Shown here one piece after another: positions 7,164 through 8,494 of a stretch of 8,494 bases of DNA. The notes beneath the pieces were generated by a model. The model saw only the letters and a program-made list of their open reading frames with translations, made no database searches and was not told the origin of the DNA. This stretch comes from an uncultured bacterium (GTDB lineage Bacteria; Cyanobacteriota; Vampirovibrionia; Gastranaerophilales; Gastranaerophilaceae): NCBI GenBank assembly GCA_945910925.1, contig CAMDZX010000081.1, positions 1 through 8,494 on the forward strand, read 5' to 3'. Position 1 is the stretch's first letter; each line of letters begins with the position of its first letter. The translations under genes were made by a program, and so were the position numbers.

Positions 7164-7168
7164 AGGAG
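7164..7168 (+). promoter_or_regulatory. Strong Shine-Dalgarno of the MGLAASQ gene
   Basis: AGGAG within an A-rich run (7161-7168) ends five bases before ATG 7174. It is the best ribosome binding site in the window, suggesting good expression and fixing the start. Confidence 0.75.
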
Positions 7169-7173
7169 TAAAA

Positions 7174-8094
7174 ATGGGTTTAGCTGCATCTCAAGTTCGA
7201 TTGCTGCAATTAACATCCAGACAGCATCGCATAGAGTATCAAGCTCAAAAAATTCAGGCTCAAAAGCTGCAACTGGCTAATGAGTCAGATGCAGCATACA
7301 ATACGTATATGGCAGCTTTGGATGCTAAGAAGGTGCAATATAAATATATTGATAAGTATGGCAATATAACTTATAAAGATGCAAACTATAATACTATGTT
7401 TAAATGGCATAAGAGTGATGATGAAAATGGGGTTCAAAATCTATATGCACTGGAACGAGTTAAAACAGGCACTTTAATATTAGATTCAAATACTATAAAA
7501 GTTGCAAAAGATATTTTTAATAAGCCTACTCCAACTTATAGTGATGTTGTTACAAAATTGACTGAATATAAAGACTTAACAGAAGCGGCTTATAATGAGG
7601 ATGCAGATAAATATAATCATGAATATTTAAGATATCTGTTTTCACAACAAATAACTAATAGCTCAACGGATGTTGCAATGTTAGATTATTATAATAATTT
7701 GTTTGATAAAATTAGCGAGTATGGAGTTGATAAACTTGAACCAATGAATGTTGCATATGCCGAAAGTTCAGAATGGCTTACAAATATGTTAGCAAATGCT
7801 GAAGTTATACTTTTAAAATGGGAAGTTGAAGGCGGTGACGATGGCAAAGGCGCTTGGACAGAATCAAGTGTTTCAACCGACTTATTGTTGCAAGAAGTGT
7901 CTGACGAAAAAGAATTAAAAAAAGCTGAAGCTACGTATGAGGCTGAAACAACAAGAATTAACAGAAAAGATGCACAGTATGATACTTTGTTATCTCAAAC
8001 GGAAACAGAAAGAAGTGCAATAAAAACAGAAATGGATTCGTTAAAACAAGTCAGAAATGATAATATTGACAAAACATTTAAACTGTTTTCGTAA
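7174..8094 (+). CDS. MGLAASQ-family coiled-coil protein of unknown function, lineage-specific
   Basis: This 306-aa protein has no assigned function. The N-terminus (MGLAASQVRLLQLTSRQ, then IQAQKLQLANESDAAYNTY, residues 1-45) is an amphipathic, Gln-rich helix. The C-terminus (about 245-302; EKELKKAEATYEAETTRI, then ETERSAIKTEMDSLKQV, ending KTFKLFS) is a predicted coiled coil. From memory, both ends recur in many otherwise different hypothetical proteins of Gastranaerophilales, while the middle varies. The middle here is Tyr/Asp/Asn-rich with a Gly-Gly-Asp-Asp turn near 220. There is no signal peptide, no membrane segment and not one cysteine. Helical, cysteine-free ends without a Sec signal recall flagellar axial (rod, hook, filament-associated) proteins and type III export substrates. 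That is an analogy, not a homology call. The gene stands alone between its own upstream region and terminator, with a strong ribosome site and possible operator, so it is probably regulated independently and well translated. Confidence 0.85.
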   Translation: MGLAASQVRLLQLTSRQHRIEYQAQKIQAQKLQLANESDAAYNTYMAALDAKKVQYKYIDKYGNITYKDANYNTMFKWHKSDDENGVQNLYALERVKTGTLILDSNTIKVAKDIFNKPTPTYSDVVTKLTEYKDLTEAAYNEDADKYNHEYLRYLFSQQITNSSTDVAMLDYYNNLFDKISEYGVDKLEPMNVAYAESSEWLTNMLANAEVILLKWEVEGGDDGKGAWTESSVSTDLLLQEVSDEKELKKAEATYEAETTRINRKDAQYDTLLSQTETERSAIKTEMDSLKQVRNDNIDKTFKLFS

Positions 8095-8131
8095 TTAATA
8101 AAAATGTAATATAATTTTCCCTATAATGTTT

Positions 8132-8153
8132 GACCGCTGTATGCGGTTTTTTC
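8132..8153 (+). terminator. Rho-independent terminator after the MGLAASQ gene
   Basis: ACCGC (8133-8137) pairs with GCGGT (8143-8147) around a 5-base loop, extendable by one G-U pair, and runs into six T's (8147-8152). It lies 37 bases after the stop codon and 5 bases before the end of the convergent prmA. Confidence 0.8.
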
Positions 8154-8157
8154 TTTG

Positions 8158-8494
8158 CTAATTTTTATTTTCTATGACGTAAGATACCCATTGGTCTTGA
8201 TAGTTTGTTTTTAAAATAGTCAAAGAATTTTCTTTTATTGCATCAAGAACAACTTTTTTCTTTTCGTCCAGAATGCCGGATAGGGCAATTTTACCGTTAT
8301 TTTTTGTAATATTCTTTAGGTCATGCATAATGTCTGATAGTACATTGTGAAGAATATTTGCGCATACAAAATCAAATTTTTCAGTAATCTTGTCCGCCGT
8401 ACTATACTCAAAAATACATTCCGCATTGTTTTTTCGTGCATTTTCTTTTGCAACATCTATTACGTCAGGGTCGTTGTCACAACCGTATACATAT
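8158..8494 (-). CDS. prmA: Ribosomal protein L11 methyltransferase (PrmA), C-terminal part only
   Basis: PrmA trimethylates ribosomal protein L11 using S-adenosylmethionine in the cytoplasm. Only the last 111 codons are in the window; the start and the N-terminal L11-binding domain lie beyond the right edge. Visible in order from the edge are GCDNDPDVIDVAKENARKNN, the acidic end of the second strand of the Rossmann-type methyltransferase fold plus the following helix, then FDFVCANILHNVL, which carries the family's ANIL motif at the methyl-transfer site, and GKIALSGIL, the family's SG(I/V)L strand. The ending QWVSYVIENKN aligns by eye with the E. coli C-terminus (EEWCRITGRKN). The frame stops at TAG 8160-8158, so the visible part is intact. 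It converges on the MGLAASQ gene with 63 bases between the stops. No minus-strand terminator is evident in that gap. Confidence 0.85.
   Translation of the reverse strand, partial: YVYGCDNDPDVIDVAKENARKNNAECIFEYSTADKITEKFDFVCANILHNVLSDIMHDLKNITKNNGKIALSGILDEKKKVVLDAIKENSLTILKTNYQDQWVSYVIENKN

Larger units (their letters stand above)
6976..7173 (+). promoter_or_regulatory. Long AT-rich leader/promoter region of the MGLAASQ gene
   Basis: About 200 bases without any coding signal lie between the hairpin and the next gene. The best promoter match is TTGGAT (6998-7003), a 17-base gap, then TATATA (7021-7026), which is only moderate. An isolated TAAAAT at 7105-7110 lacks a -35. A perfect inverted repeat occupies 7071-7101. 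A small TTATA/TATAA repeat brackets CGGAA at 7138-7152. No riboswitch or RNA gene is recognised here. Confidence 0.35.

Overview
The window is AT-rich bacterial DNA, very probably from a gut-type, non-photosynthetic relative of cyanobacteria (Melainabacteria/Vampirovibrionia, order Gastranaerophilales). Three things point there. The SMC protein carries a cyanobacterial-style head (a GMSGGEKSLTALAF signature followed by QRYMPAPFYAFDEVD). The ScpA N-terminus has the cyanobacterial-looking KQGKIDPWNIDIIDV block. A protein opening MGLAASQVRLLQLTSRQ belongs to a family I remember from Gastranaerophilales genomes. The assignment comes from memory of family sequences, not from a search. A lipid A kinase gene (lpxK) indicates a Gram-negative envelope.

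Layout, left to right. On the minus strand, smc (886-4401) is followed by scpA (840 down to the window edge, 3' end missing). They form a chromosome-condensation operon read from a predicted promoter at 4453-4481. Divergent from smc on the plus strand is a small exported protein with an HESCH zinc-peptidase motif (4634-5191), closed by a strong terminator at 5222-5252. Next come lpxK (GTG start at 5286) and nth (endonuclease III), which overlap by 8 bases and form a two-gene unit. Its best promoter candidate overlaps the upstream terminator. A 237-base intergenic region (6937-7173) holds a hairpin and a perfect 11-bp inverted repeat that looks like an operator. It leads into a single-gene unit encoding the 306-aa, cysteine-free, coiled-coil MGLAASQ protein (7174-8094), which ends at a terminator at 8132-8153. 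The minus-strand 3' part of prmA (ribosomal protein L11 methyltransferase) converges from the right edge.

Most of the window is housekeeping: chromosome segregation, lipid A synthesis, base-excision repair and ribosomal protein modification. I see no mobile element, CRISPR array, RNA gene, defence cassette or multi-gene novel system. The parts least explained by known biology are the MGLAASQ protein with its operator-like upstream repeat, and the small exported HExxH protein.
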